Positions 1 through 13,312 of a stretch of 64,000 nt of DNA are shown here, in pieces. Under the pieces are notes generated by a model, which was given only the letters and a program-made list of their open reading frames with translations, was not told the DNA's origin and did not search any database. Source of the stretch: Nilaparvata lugens (lineage: Eukaryota > Arthropoda > Insecta > Hemiptera > Delphacidae); contig NC_052506.1 of assembly GCF_014356525.2 (NCBI RefSeq), positions 19,805,916 to 19,869,915 of the forward strand, written 5' to 3'. Position 1 is the stretch's first letter, and each line of letters begins with the position of its first letter. The position numbers were made by a program, and so were the translations under genes.

Positions 1-355
1 GTTTATTGTTGCGCTCTGGTTCCAATCTGTCGCAATTCTCTCCCAGAATCTCACAGTGTTGTAACTGGACATTGATAGGCTTGGGGTCTATTCGATTACG
101 AACATTTTAGGCAGCAATGCTTTGTAGCGCGCCACTAAAACCGTTGAAATAACAGTGTGTCACATATAAATGCATTGGTCTGTGGTGATTGATTAAGTGT
201 AGATTACTGAGGGCTTCATTTGGTGTTTTGCTTGCTGATTATACTTCATTAGAAGCCTCTACATGGTTTAAAAAGTAAAATATAAATATCCCACTCATAT
301 CACACAAGTAAGATATTTTTGAGAAGTTATAAGAACTATATTGATAACAGCTTTT

Positions 356-535
356 AAAAAAGAAGAAGAATTGGAAAAGGAAGGAGGAAAAAGAAAAAGA
401 AGAATAAGAAGAAGGAAGAAAGAAGAAGAAAAAGGAGACTAGATGAGAAATGATGATAAAATGAGAGGAAGTAAAAATGGGAGAATATGGAATGGAAATA
501 CGAGTAGAAGGAATTGGACGAAGCTGGGGTAGGCC
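356..535. repeat. Purine-rich low-complexity tract
   Basis: About 180 bp in which the + strand is almost all A and G (AAG/GAA/AGG mixtures with a few T), ending near the AGCTGGGGTAGGCC segment. It is a degenerate relative of the cleaner GAA repeat 1.1 kb downstream. Confidence 0.75.
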
Positions 536-926
536 TAAAGCTCCTCTTTTTTACGCGTTTCTACCTCTTCAAGTGAGTAAATGAGGGGTTGTGTATTTAG
601 CAATAATAATGGTACCCAGTACCCAAAGTTAGTAGACAGAAGGTTGGTCACTCATCTATAGTATTTTAGTTGAAATGCAATTGGAGTGGGGGAACTGCAG
701 CCGTGACGTAGGCTGTAGTACAGAGTAGGCAAAATATCGCATTCTTGAAAATCATACGGTGACGTATAGTCAAATTATATAACACAAACATTTTCTGACA
801 TGCAAGCTTTCTGTTTCTGCCTTACAATAATTATCAAAACATTTAAATAATACAAGCATTTTGCCATATAAAAGCAAAAACCCCACCTCCTAACTTTCCT
901 TTTCAAACCCTCAAGGTTTCTTCATC

Positions 927-1003
927 TTCTAGGTCGTGTTTATATTTTGTAGTTTGACTATACATCAGCTTGTGAATTTTGGGGATGAGATATTTTGATT
1001 CTC
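927..1003 (+). repeat. Fragment of interspersed family A
   Basis: Roughly 75 bp resembling the segments at about 20921 and 43640: the order GTGTTTATATTTT, then CAGCTTGTGAATTT, then GGGGATG and ATATTTTGATT is kept, with several substitutions. Both ends of the family consensus are missing, so this is an old truncated copy. The family is probably a LINE or SINE relic; its class is not determined. Confidence 0.55.
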
Positions 1004-1412
1004 GTAAAACATGTGCTCAATACCAGCATGTGTTCAGTGCATTTATAAGAATGAAATTTATCGGGATCGGTTTATCGGTTTATTGCAATGCATTAATTTT
1101 TCAATATTTTTCATGCGTTAATCTGAAATTATAATAGTATAATGTTGTCTACTATCGCTTTTCCAGCTTGTTAACTTTTTCGTGTCACGTTTTTAGATTC
1201 TTGAAAAACTTTCAACTTCATTTTATTCATACAAGTTGAATGAACTTGGAATATTTAACAACATCATTAGAATCGGTGATTCATTCGCTATAAGTATGGA
1301 GAATTTTCAAGTTCTAGGTCAATCTTGAGGGCAATAAACGACGATTTATTTGAAGATACAGTGAATAAACTGTATGCTCAGTGTGGTTACTCCATCACAT
1401 TTTTACTACACG

Positions 1413-1420
1413 TGACGTCA
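1413..1420. promoter_or_regulatory. CRE octamer TGACGTCA
   Basis: Perfect palindromic cAMP-response-element octamer, directly overlapping an E-box (CACGTG at 1409-1414). It sits in a locally GC-richer stretch about 6 kb upstream of the first neuroligin coding exon. It could bind CREB/ATF-type bZIP proteins, but a motif match alone does not show function. Confidence 0.35.
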
Positions 1421-1662
1421 CGCTGGCGTTCCCCCCTCCACTTCGAATCTTACACCTGTAAGTGATCAACCTTTTGTCTACTAACGTTGCCCAGTACCTA
1501 CTGGCATCTAGTGACAGAGAACGCTTGTTGTCGTCTCGTCCATTCAGTGATGAGTGGGGGCGTGGCCTGGGTCTAGAGATCGTCAGTTATTGGTCAGTTG
1601 CTCGAGCATATTAAACGTGAACAAAATGGTCGAAATATATATAATGACAATAGATGAAATGA

Positions 1663-1760
1663 GAAGGAAAAGAAGAAGAAGAAGAAGAAGAAGAAGAAGA
1701 AGAAGAAGAAGAAGAAAAGAAGAAGAAGAAGAAGAAGAAGAAGAAGAAGAAGAAGAAGAT
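1663..1760. repeat. (GAA)n / (AGA)n microsatellite
   Basis: Nearly perfect trinucleotide repeat with a single frame break (about 1714) that changes the phase from AGA to GAA. Any open frame across it encodes only poly-Arg/poly-Glu or, on the other strand, poly-Ser/poly-Leu, and should not be taken as a protein. Confidence 0.95.
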
Positions 1761-1907
1761 AACCTCAACATAGTATTTGAAGTATATTTGAGAAGATAAA
1801 AGCTCATAAAGTTTTTGGCTTATCCATTCTTATTCACTTAATATTCTGTATCAATTGGGTACCAGGATAAGAATATGATCAACAATATATCAAACAGTAT
1901 TATTCCA

Positions 1908-2070
1908 ACTATGAAGTTGAAAATTATAAAGTTATTCCTTATAAATTGAATTTCTTCCAGTGAAATTTCTTGTCACAATGAAAATCTTCCAACAACAATG
2001 CAAACTATAAGGTTATTTCTCACAATTTGAATTTTCATCACGAGAATCTCTTGTCACAAAGGAAATCTTC
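1908..2070. repeat. Degenerate tandem duplication, about 80-bp unit
   Basis: Two adjacent diverged units. Each runs from a CTAT(G)AA/CTATAAGG segment through TTATT-CTTATAAATTGAATTT-like sequence to TCTTGTCACAA and ends in AAATCTTCC. The first unit ends at about 1991 and the second at about 2070. It looks like an old local duplication. Confidence 0.5.
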
Positions 2071-4909
2071 CGTATCTCATTCCAATTTGGAATAGGATGT
2101 CTGAGCACTGCAATCCGCAGTTACTCCATTTGTGATAGTGGATCAGTGCAGTTGGTATTGAGGCGTTACAGCCAGCAGTGAAATATGACGCCCAATCATA
2201 TCGTTTTGGCTGCATTCCAAGGAGAGCACCACACACTATCACACCAACAGCCTTGCCTGCTAGAGCATACTTTGCTCTGGATACCGTGCTAGATCAATAG
2301 CTTGACTTTTTCCTACCATCTTCACATTTCTTCCGGGAAACTGGAGCAAACGGAAATTCATTGCGGAAGTATTGATTCTTGGATCAGGTAGAAAAATTTC
2401 AAATGCATTTGGTTTGCAACCAGTTACTCGTGTGAGTAAATAAATATGATTTTTAGAGATGATCTAGTTGGGACTTCTTCAATTGGCTGGAAGTAATTGA
2501 GTTGGCGAATTGAAAAGAGTCTTGTTAAGGTTCCAGTTGTAACAGAGGAGATTGGCTTTTTACAATATTGGCAGATGATATCATGAACAGTTTCAATTTG
2601 ATATTCTGGAGAACTCTTGAAACGCAGTCAAGGTATTCAGAATTCAGTCAATCAGAGAAATTGATTTCAATAAATAAATATGAAAGGTTCTGCTCATCAT
2701 ATTGGAATATGTTCATATTTAAGGAGGAACAGAACTTGGATTCCAATGTTTTACTGTACAAATAATGTATAAATGGTTCTCAATGTTTGAATGTACAAAT
2801 ATGGATGTCATTATTGAACAGTTAACAAACGTTTAACACTAGGATCATAGGAGTACAATCACAGCAGTATTGAGATTAATAAATAGATCTTTTTAAAACT
2901 AAAAAATGAATATTTGTGGTGTATTAATGTCTTCAATTGATTAGCTGATCTGAGTTGGCTGTGATTGGTATCACAGTATCAATGTATTATAGTACTTTAG
3001 TATTATTTGTTAACTATGTATAGTATGCGAGTCAATGCTTAGTGAAGATTTCCTTTTTTTAGCAATTTCGAATCTGATCATTTCTAGCCTATTCGAAAGG
3101 AACTACAATATCCACTTCGACAATCATTCTCGATCGCTTGATAAAATTAGTTCCAAATCATGAGTTGCGATGACCGATTTATTGATTAGCGTTGAAGCTC
3201 AAACGACCCACATTGCAGTAATAAGAGACTTCCAATATCAATAAAGTCGTAATATGTCATTAACATAGAGTGGTTACCGTAACTTTGAATCTTCATGTCA
3301 GTGTCAACAGTTTCCAGAAACTATAAGCTACTCCAGCTCTAGGTGTTTCAGTACTACCCAGAATTGAACCCCAGCAAACTTGGTCGATATGTTGTAATTC
3401 ACTGTTAATTACTGAGCTCCCTCCACATCTATTGCTGCATGCTGCATTTGACAGCATTATTTTTCTCGTACAATAATTGACAAGTCACAAGTGTACAGAG
3501 TGATTGAAGCTTGTGAACATTATTCTGGACTCGGTTGATGGAAGAGCATCATCAATATTTCTTTTTCAAAGAAGAGTGGACCAGACATGTTTTTAGTAGA
3601 GATTTTTTCTCATGCAATTTCCCACTGGAATGTACATTTCCTATTTCTCTAGGGAGCTTCATGCACGTAAATTTCCCTATTTTTAGAATTGATTTCCCTC
3701 TCTATTTCAGATTTATCCTTTCTTCTCAAATTCATTGTACATGTGAGATATCAGTAATGATAATGATAGTAACCGATGCTCTTATTTCCCTCAATTTCAA
3801 GAATTTCAACATTGGAGTCTGAATCGAATTGATCTAGGAGAGCGATGATGATCATTGCTGGTCATTCGAATCCATTCGTTCTTTTCAACAAATTTATAAT
3901 TGATTGCTTACTTTGAGAGTTTATTGTGGTCTATTAAGATCAATCTCAAGTGTTTCAGCGCCTTAATAGAAGGTATCATTAGTATTTACCTACTCGAAGA
4001 AAAAAATTTAGTTTTTTCACTCTCAGTATAATAACTATCATGTTTCCATGAACATTATTCTGAAACTTTTATAGAAACAGCTAAATCCATTAAACATCGA
4101 ATTCTTTGTTGGATCAAACAGAAAACTGTATGAATTATGAGCTGAAAAAAGCTCCTACAATCTCTTTTCCATTCTGCAGTCGAAGAAAAAAATGGAAAAG
4201 AATGGATTGATGAGCCAGCGATATGGAAGAATTGTTCCATTCAATCCATTTAATCAATTTATTTGAGTCTGTGAGTGAATTTGGGAGTGACAATGCGTGA
4301 GCTGGAGCGAAGCTTTTTAGCGTTTCAAGAGCAGAGCGCTGAGAGGAGTGTAGGCCTAATGCTTGTTTTTCCATTTGGCAAGATTCATATGCTCAGCTTT
4401 ACTAAAGAGAGAATTCGGTGCTTTTGAACGGAATAACTCAGTGCTTCACAAAATGGCGTCTGCGAGCGGTGGCTGTACAAGCCACCTGTTTTCTTACTCA
4501 ACTGAGCAAACGCATAAGAGAGCAATAAATTCTTCATGAGACGGCAGTCAAACGTGAAGAACGCTGTGTTGGATGTGAACCTTCATTCTCCAAGCTATAA
4601 TCTTGTTCAATTCGCATACTGTATGCCACTAACACAGTTATCAACGCACGGAAACTGTTTGCTGAATTGATAATATATAGTCGACGTGGGTTGATCTATT
4701 AATAAAATGCTCTTCGAATTCGTGGTGTATTGCAAAACACCTTTCATCATTGTTGTCTTTGAAATGACATGTCAATCGATTTTCTTGTTAGGTATATCGT
4801 TGATTATCCTTTCAAGTAACTAATATTCTGTGAAACATAAATTTTCCCATAAAGAGAGATTCACATTTTGAGAATCGGATGTTGAACTGTCAGAATCAAA
4901 GACCTTAAA

Positions 4910-4977
4910 GATACCTTATCTCTTAGGATTATCTGAAATACAGGATACCTTATCTCACTTAGAATTATCTGAATCAC
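4910..4977. repeat. 34-bp tandem duplication
   Basis: Two units starting GATACCTTATCTC at 4910 and 4944, each followed by TTAG.ATTATCTGAA. A few substitutions and small shifts separate them. Small local duplication with no known role. Confidence 0.65.
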
Positions 4978-7180
4978 TTAGGTCAGAATTATTGCTCAAT
5001 TATGAACATATGCCTGTATGGAACAAAATTGATTAGGCTTTAATAGAATTAAATATATTTTTCTGAATTTGATATGAAAAATAGGGGGATTTACAGTATT
5101 GAACTGTTCATGATCATTAACTTTTGTTTAGATTCTGCTCACAACATTTTATCGAAATATTTTCGTAATTATTAATGGTTCGAGCCTTGAGCGTGATAAC
5201 GATCAAACACTCTCTCTTCAATAATAATAATATTTATGAAATCACTTAGAATTTCATACCATTGTTCTTGTTCATTTTTAATTCCAAGATTTGCCTATCC
5301 TTAGGTCAAGATCAAAAATAATGAACATGATTCCATCGATGTCTTTAATATAATGATCATTACGAAAAACAATTCTATTCTCAACTATGTTCAAGTTTGA
5401 TTGATTTTGAATGGAATTCATCATTGTTCGATACAATACTTTCATGGGCGATAAAATAATCAACCTATATAACGTGAAACTATTTCTGATAGCTACATGA
5501 ATTTAAACTTGAAATGATGTGATTGAGAGAATATTAGAAACTTGATAATATCAATAATTACATTTTATATTTTGATTTTAGAGTTGACTATAAGTTCTAC
5601 AGTCTACATGAATGATATTAATAAGAATATATTGAAGGCAACAACACAATCTACATGAACAGAGAACTTGGTGAAGTTCTACATGAAAAGAGTGAAGTGA
5701 GATGAGAAGTATAATACATTTTGACAAGTAAAATTGGTCAATTCTTCATGGACACTGGAAAATATTAGTGCCTGCCAACAAAACGTATTCCAGACGTTGT
5801 TTATCACATACGTCTCACTCCATAGAGACCACCTTTCTAGTGACTCCTTCCATTTCCAACTCATTTCAAAAAAGGGTCAGCAGGCACTTGCTTAGAAAAT
5901 GTAAGTGACCGCATCTCAGAGATGGAACACTTATATACTCTCCGGCCATCTTCCTGCCAGCGTGGTAAATGCTCAAGCCATAACAGTAAATCTACAGGCA
6001 CAATGTTTTCAATCTCCATCCACCTGCCGGGCCGCAATTTATCTTCACCCTTCATCTGCGCGGCTATTGAACAATTTTCATTTTCTCGACTACTGCTGGT
6101 GCAAGGAACAATTCGAGTATCTATCATCTTCTCGGTTATCATCGATAATCTACTATATCAACTTACGGTCCCTTGAGAAAGCCTGAAATACCAGTGGATA
6201 GAGGTTATTTAGTTTCATTTGATAGCGAAGAATTCAATTCATTCAGTACATAACTCATATACTCTCCCTTATGTAATATTGAACTTGAAGAGTGTATGTT
6301 CATAACATCCAAAGGAAATTTCTCATTCATTAATAACTGATTCTCTGTCCTAAAGGAATCGCCTTTCGCCTGATTACCTAATTTCAATTTTCCTTGTTAA
6401 AGGTACTCGTTTTCGAAAATACAACCAAAAATATTCACATTTGATCAACTCCAAGTATTACAATCAACAGGATACTTGAACTCGTGATACTTAGTTCAAT
6501 GTGAGAACAGTACATTTTATTAAACAGGGAAAGAAATATTAGTGTTCTGTTACAAGTTATTCCTTGTAGTAGAAGCATTTTTCGTTTGATGTTTAATTTT
6601 CGATGTTATCTATAAAATTCTCTAAAGTGTAGGAATCCAGTAAGGATTATTCCCAATTTCAAATTGTAAGCATATTAAATCTTTATACTGAGAAGATAAT
6701 ACTGTGAAGAATTTATTGTGGAGTTAACTGTGATTTGAAAGAAAATTTGAATTCATCCAATGCTTCCCATCCTTCTCTTGGCAATAGATTATGTAGTCTT
6801 GGAAAATTCAAATATCACAACAATAAAATCTCTGAATAAACTCTGATTCAACTCAATCTCCTGATTTCGTTTGTTACAGATGCCTTCCAGGAACGCGGTC
6901 GAAGATGGAGATGGTTAACCATTATAGAAATGCATACCAAAAGTGATACAAACATACCTTGATAATAGTTTAATTTCCAAAAAAGTAGCCTCAGAATCTA
7001 TCCAAACCCAAGCGTTAAAAGCAGCCTTGCTGATCTGGAGCAACTCAATCCAGTGATTCTATTCTGTTACAAAAGCAGCTTGAGTAGGATAGGGAGTTGA
7101 AATCACACTAGTAGCATATTAAAGTTCTCATTCAACACGGTCATGGTGTTCAATAATATTAGGGACAATATTCCACATTT

Positions 7181-7249
7181 AATTTCGTTGCATCTATGAA
7201 CATGATTGAATGTTCAATTTCGTTGGATCTATGAACATGATTGAATTTT
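7181..7249. repeat. 35-bp tandem duplication
   Basis: Two copies of AATTTCGTTG-ATCTATGAACATGATTGAAT starting at 7181 and 7216, differing by about one base in the core. It lies just upstream of the first neuroligin coding exon, in the likely 5' flank or 5' UTR. Confidence 0.75.
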
Positions 7250-7511
7250 AAAACAAGTGTAAGTTGTGATGAATGTTTCAGTAGTGGAACAATAACTACT
7301 AGTGATCTATTCAGTCTCGATCCAGAATGGTGTTCTATGATGTTTTGTCGATACGACAGTACTGTAGAGGATTGAAGGTGCATTTATTTGAAGTGAGCCT
7401 TTGCTACTCTTTCCCGCTGCCGTTCTGGTGAGAGGGGAGTGGGGAGCCGAGATGTGATGGGTTCCTGGCTCTGGAAGGAGGATGCTGATATGGGAAGGGT
7501 GCGGGACGCTG

Positions 7512-7628
7512 ATGTTACGTCGCTTATGTCTCTTCACGGCTACTCTGTTGACTTTACCGATCTCCGCAGTCTCGGGACCTCGATACAGCTCGCGCATTGT
7601 GGATACCGAGGCCGGTGCTATACGAGGG
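7512..7628 (+). CDS. Nlg: Neuroligin-like, first coding exon (signal peptide)
   Basis: Encodes 39 residues: a hydrophobic signal peptide (about residues 1-22, MLRRLCLFTATLLTLPISA then VSG) and the start of the cholinesterase-like domain (RIVDTEAGAIRG, equivalent to the RxVxTxxGxxRG start of neuroligins). The exon ends in phase 0 before a strong donor, GTGAGT at 7629. An in-frame ATG exists 30 bp upstream (7482), but it would place charged and polar residues before the signal core, so 7512 is preferred. The 5' end of the exon and its UTR are not defined. Neuroligins are postsynaptic single-pass adhesion proteins that bind neurexins; the assignment rests mainly on exon 3 and on the agreement of splice phases. 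Confidence 0.8.
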
Positions 7629-8257
7629 GTGAGTAGACATATCAACACTATTTGTCCATTGAAATTGCACTCGTTACTCGCATAGAACACTCTCGATTCA
7701 GGAAAACTTTTCATTCCCACATTGTGTTCTCGAACTTTCCTACTATATTATGCTATGAATGAATAATTTTTTAGTACAATCTTTTGGGCCTTTGTACCAT
7801 CATGTATCACTGTGTATATTGATTATTGAGAATAGATTGAACTAAAAAAAACAGATAGTTCTACCATCAAACCTACTCAAGGTCCGATGACTGAATTATC
7901 TAAGCTTCAAAGCGTTATTAGAGTTCTAAGTGTATACTCACTCACAAAATAATATTAATTTTTTATCTCTTAAACCCAGAGCTGAATGTAAGACACGAGT
8001 CATGAAAACCCTATTTGGATGGAAGAGGAATCTGAACTATTTCAAGTTCAAGGTTCCTTTAGAAACGAACTTCGTGGCAAATAGTGAGGAGTCCTCTACT
8101 AAGCTATGAGGACTGATACAGATCGAGATGACAGAATCTTTTCTCTCCAACGCTTTAACAATAAACAGGTTGATTATTTTGTTCTATAATTATTTTCGTT
8201 TCTCATTGCAATCATCATACAGTATTATACTTTTTTAGTAGAATATGTTTATCATAG

Positions 8258-9055
8258 TGTAACGAATTGAAATTCGGACGGATAAATAAAAATTCCTACT
8301 TGAAGAAATTTATAGGTCTAAGTGGAATAATAGGCTAATATCGCCAAAGAAGATAAATGTTAAAGATTAGATAATATCAGGCATCATGGCTAAATTTATA
8401 ACGGCCGAATAGAAATGAAAATAATTTTGCTACCTATATAATATTATATAAAATATTGAAAATTTGAGGTTAGGCGTAAAATATCTATTGATCGGCGACC
8501 TAATGATCGACTGAGTCGCATAACGTAGAATCTAGCCAAACACCTTAGAAGTTTATAAAATAAAGTAGGATTATCCAAATCGACAAGCAACAGCAAGTTG
8601 ATGTCAAAGCTACATGCAGATAAATGCATATGATCATGAAGTGAAAGCACATGGTAGAGTTTCGTGCTATAGAACTCAAAAATAGTATTAATCTGTCATA
8701 TTTTATTTGATTTCGTTTCTTGTTTTATTATATATTTTTTGTCGCTCTATATATTTTTGCTTTGATTTATTTTTGAGATATTTGTTAATATATGTGTATC
8801 AAATTTTTTATGGTGTACTATTCATTTTATTCCTCAATACTATAGGATATAAGTTATATTTATATATACATATTTTTATGAATTATCAGTATTATATTAT
8901 TGCGAAAGCTCCTGTCAAAGCCTATGAAGATTTTAGTGAGATTATATCCTAGGAAAACCACGACCAGATTTTATAATTATTAGAATAACTCTCATGCTCT
9001 ACCGATTGACGCCAAGCAAGAGGCTAAGCGTTATTCCACCAAAAGTAACGTGACA
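8258..9055 (+). mobile_element. Solo LTR, family B, internally deleted copy
   Basis: Starts TGTAACG and ends CGTGACA, flanked by a perfect 4-bp target duplication ATAG (8254-8257 and 9056-9059). It is similar along its length to the copies at 51894-54418 (-) and 60246-62210 (+). Compared with the latter it lacks about 1.2 kb from the middle: its left part follows that copy to the AACGTAGAATCT...CCAAACACCTT segment and resumes at the GACAAGCA-CAGCAAGTTGAT segment. No internal coding region is attached, which fits a solo LTR left by LTR-LTR recombination. The sequence differences among copies suggest an old insertion. Confidence 0.75.
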
Positions 9056-9788
9056 ATAGATATCATGTTTATATGACAATATGATCACGTTACATGACAA
9101 GCATCATTGCTTGATGGATCCCACCTGAAATGATAGCTTGCAAATTATCTAATAAAAATTTTTGTCTATAAGAATGATATGTTGTACATTTAAATGGAAT
9201 AATTCTTCTCTCTTGATTCCAATACTTTGACACACATTTCACTACTTAATTACAATAATTCACAATTCATTCCTCTGAACTACAATCAAATCATTTCATC
9301 GATTATGAATTGGGATGTGATTAAATCATTGATATATCATTCATTCATCATAGAAGAAGTATAATAAACTTTATGGTTCATTCTTCATTAAGTTCTATTT
9401 GACATGATGCTACTTTATTATAGTTCTCCTATTATAAAATTATAGTATTGTGCAGTGCGTTATGTTTCCTTGCACCAGAACTCAATTCATTGAAAAGTTT
9501 ATTAATTTATTCAATTAAGTTACTAATGAATTATCTGAATCCGAATTGTGAAGTTCATCATGGATTGCTGTGTATATGGTTTGAAGAGAGAATAAACCCA
9601 TTACAAAATATATGAAAAACGTAGCATTCTGAGAATTTACTCTGAAAGAGATCTAATGAATCTATAACGAATGAAACTTTAATGTATGAGACATGGTATA
9701 CGCATGACTTTTAAAAGTCATGTAGCTCGTTAAACTCGTTTTGATAAGTTATTCCAAAAAGAGAAGCACATGATTTTCAACCGTAGGA

Positions 9789-9796
9789 TGACGTCA
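9789..9796. promoter_or_regulatory. CRE octamer TGACGTCA
   Basis: Perfect palindromic octamer in intron 1, followed by CTCTACTCTACAACTC. Possible bZIP site; no other support. Confidence 0.25.
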
Positions 9797-12700
9797 CTCT
9801 ACTCTACAACTCATTTAGCTGCATACACTGTATTCGGTTGTTGGCAAACACAGAAAGAGGATTACAAGTTGAGAGGCCATATGATTATTGCATGGGGTTA
9901 ATGGGAATCCTTCCAATTAAATAAGGACTTTCTGTGTACTGACAGTATTACCTGAGCTTGGTGGTTAGGCAGCAGGTAAACAAAGGATTACCGAGCTTTG
10001 AGAGTGGAGAAGCTACTGAAGTATGGAGCACAACAGCAGGGACTAACTTATAATGATTTCTCTTTGAAGATTCACCGAGTCGTTCCTAAGATATGAGTAA
10101 TGTGGATAATTAGTTTGGAGAGTTAGTTTTTCTAGACTGCTACCAGATTCATTCATAGATGTTTGAATAATTAAGTCACTGTTGGAGCCAGCTCTAGTTT
10201 TCATTTTTCGTTTTTGAATTGGACGCGCGCTCCTCGTTCAGTTCGTATTTCTTTCACTTGAGTGCGTCGCGCTCACTAGCCGGTAGGCTGTTTCTTTCAG
10301 TTCAGTCTCGCTTTGTAATAGCTTGCCTCGAGTCGGGAATTGATATTATTCGTCGATCATTCCCAGAAGAAAATCGTTCTTCAAATTATTATTTTTTCGT
10401 TAATGTTAAATCGTACACCATGAACCTACGTTTGGAAGAGTGTTTGCCAAACTCCCTTTAGTTGAAAGTTTTAAACTATTATTTTTCGATTGGAAAGTTC
10501 ACCGATCTATAGTCTTTAAAGACATTGTAAATATCTCATCAGAAATATATGTGCAACGTTATATGATGGAAGCCGAATTTACCAACAGTAGATGACAATT
10601 AAGCTTGCCTTTTCACCATCCTTGATTCATCTCCTACCTCGGGGACACCTGAATACCTTACCTGGGAGTTGTAAGCTCAATAATATAAATATTACATTAG
10701 GTACTCTGCAGATTTTCGGTGAGTTGTTCTTTTATAATTCATTGCATGTACTTGTTTCTGTAGAGATATCACTTGTTTCTTTTCTATTCAATACAGTCCA
10801 CTTTACATCAAAATTATTGATTACCAATTTAAAATCAATATAAATTTCGTAAAGTTGAACCTTAGAGTTTACAGTCACTATAACTAGCGAGAAATTCTGA
10901 CGAGTATTATGTTACTCCAACAAGCGCATCATTATAGAATACAACATTCAATTTTGGAGCACAATACTATCGATCATTAGAACATTGTTGGAAAATAAAG
11001 CTGGTGACAGACATGCTTTGACACGATTATGCAAAGCTTCAGGGTCAAATATTATATTTGTCCTCTATCCCATCCCGTGTCCTTATTGTACCTTCCATCA
11101 GTGAACATGCTTGTTGGATCCAGGGTTGATCTCAGAAAATCTAGTGCGCTCAATTTCTAATCATGAATAATGGAACAATACATTTGATGCATTGGTTACA
11201 AAGTTGCTATCTTCATCAATTACAAAGTCATCATGAATGTGATTATTAGGATATTTCTTAAACTTTCTATTTCTTAATAAATGATTTTATTTTTCATTCC
11301 ACCCCTCTGCCGCATCCATGAGAATAAGAATAGAAACCAGATGTAAATCTCTACTAGTAGTATGAAACCATTATTACAGTTGAGAGGAACAGGAATAGAA
11401 GTACAGCTAGCCTGTCACTAAAAAGTATATACTAAGACTGTAGAATATATTACTTTCATACTATGAAAATATTCAAGTTACTATGCCTGTCACTAAATGT
11501 ATATACATATATCATCTCATATATACTATGTGTCCTCAAAAGAAGAATCTCTCAGTATGATACTATCACTGTGATCATATAATATCCCTATGTAAGTACA
11601 GTGAGCCTGTCAATACTAACCATGCATCTATTCATCCCTATAAATTGAGGTTGTATATCAGTGAGCGTATTACGAATGCATCACCACAACATTGTTTGCT
11701 TGAAACATATCACCTAATAGATGCTTTGCTCCATGATTTGCGATCGACTAAACCATGTTGTGGTGAATAGGGAGAATTTTGATGTTTCATTTCTAATGGC
11801 CAACGTTTCAAATCAAATCCGGCTCCAATGACGAGCCAATCCAAGTGTGAAGAATTAGCTGTTTTGATGAGCTCTGAATCGTCTGCACTATTATGTGTTC
11901 ACATGAATTTTCAATAGGTCCGTAATTACAACTGCCAAATAAACGGAACTGAGTTATGATTGCCTAATTATTACGCGACAATGGAATCGTTCACGATTCC
12001 TCTTGTCAGAATATTTCGAATGTTTTTTGCCATGTGCAACTTGCACGCTTCAATTGAATGGAAACTCGATTGATTGGATTGATGAAGGACTGGACATTTT
12101 ATTTAATGAATAATGTGTCCTACTGTGTAGTATATTATCACAATAACGGACTTAACAAACAGTCATTAATTCATTCCAAGTATCATTTCATTGAAACTAT
12201 AAATTTCCAAAGTTGATTCCATCAATAATATTATTGTAGTAACATAATTCTTCTGCTACGTACACATTCCTCTCTCAAGTTATAAAACTATTGCAGTGCT
12301 ACTGATAGCACTATGAAAGTAATACTAGAGAAAGCTTCTATAGGCTCCATCTAATTCTAAACTTGTTTTATTCTATGGTTATACATACAGACGTCCACTG
12401 AAGACTCTGCATTAATCAGTCAGCACTTATTCAATAGAACTTTATGAAAATACTCAACCATAATTTTTGCGATGAATAGTTCAATTGTATAACTGATAAT
12501 GATATTGCTGCTTATAATATCAATTGAAAGACAAAGTTTTGAAATGTTAGGATTGATTGAAGTTTTACAGGATATAACAGAACATCTGAGTAAACAGGAT
12601 TGTTAGAGTTCTATCATTCATGAATTTTCAATCAACTCAAACCACGTGATTCCGAATGCGGAAAAAATTGAAAGCTCAACGGTTGGATCGATTCAACTAT

Positions 12701-13312
12701 CCTGCCATGTCATTAGTGTAGCACAATCCAGACCGTCCCTGTAGCAGGAAGTTTACTGCGTCCTGTAATTCAACAATACAGGATTTGCAATCTCATCAGG
12801 CTAATTCCTCTGATTTTGAGTGGCGTAGCTTCATTAATGAGCCCCTGTATTTCGCTATTCCACCGCTATTTAGTGCATGATAAATTTTGTGTTTAAAGAG
12901 TCTATACAATGGAGAATAAATTCAAAAGCAGAGTGATCATGTTCCAGTACAAGGAAGAAACATACAGAGAGAGCACACTGATGAAGTTTGGTGAGAATCA
13001 GGTAGTGGTTTGTCCTCAAGAAAATTGCTTCATTTTGATGTTGACAGTACAGTGGGTGTTATCGATCAATTCGAATTTATTTAATAACGAGTGGAGTGAT
13101 AGAATATTCAGGTAAGATGTTAACAAATGTGAACATAGTGAACGGATCAATCAAAGCCTGATGTTTGTGTGACATTATGCGTGGGTCATAATAAGATTAT
13201 AGCTCACCACAGCGTGAAAATGAAATAGTGATGAGAACGATCGACTACATTTAATAGGAAACACAGAGGATGAGAATTACATCACAGAGGATGAAAATCG
13301 TAGATTTTCATA

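Larger units (their letters stand above)
1..7511. other. Upstream region of the neuroligin-like gene
   Basis: AT-rich DNA upstream of the first recognised coding exon. The promoter and 5' untranslated exons of a neuroligin are expected upstream on the + strand, but I cannot place them. It contains the small repeats listed separately (purine tract, GAA microsatellite, short tandem duplications, one repeat-family fragment and a CRE octamer). Between about 2071 and 4909 and between 4978 and 7180 I see no convincing gene or element. Open frames there are short, lack family resemblance and are of the kind expected by chance. Confidence 0.6.

Noticed and set aside
1554..1807. Arg/Glu-rich and Ser/Leu-rich open frames on the two strands
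   Set aside because: They are translations of the GAA microsatellite and have no other support.
6880..6914. Possible small upstream exon after TTTGTTACAG
   Set aside because: The acceptor is plausible but the following donor would be weak and nothing links it to exon 1 in phase.
7307..7720. 137-codon antisense frame over neuroligin exon 1
   Set aside because: Shadow of the real exon; no motif of its own.
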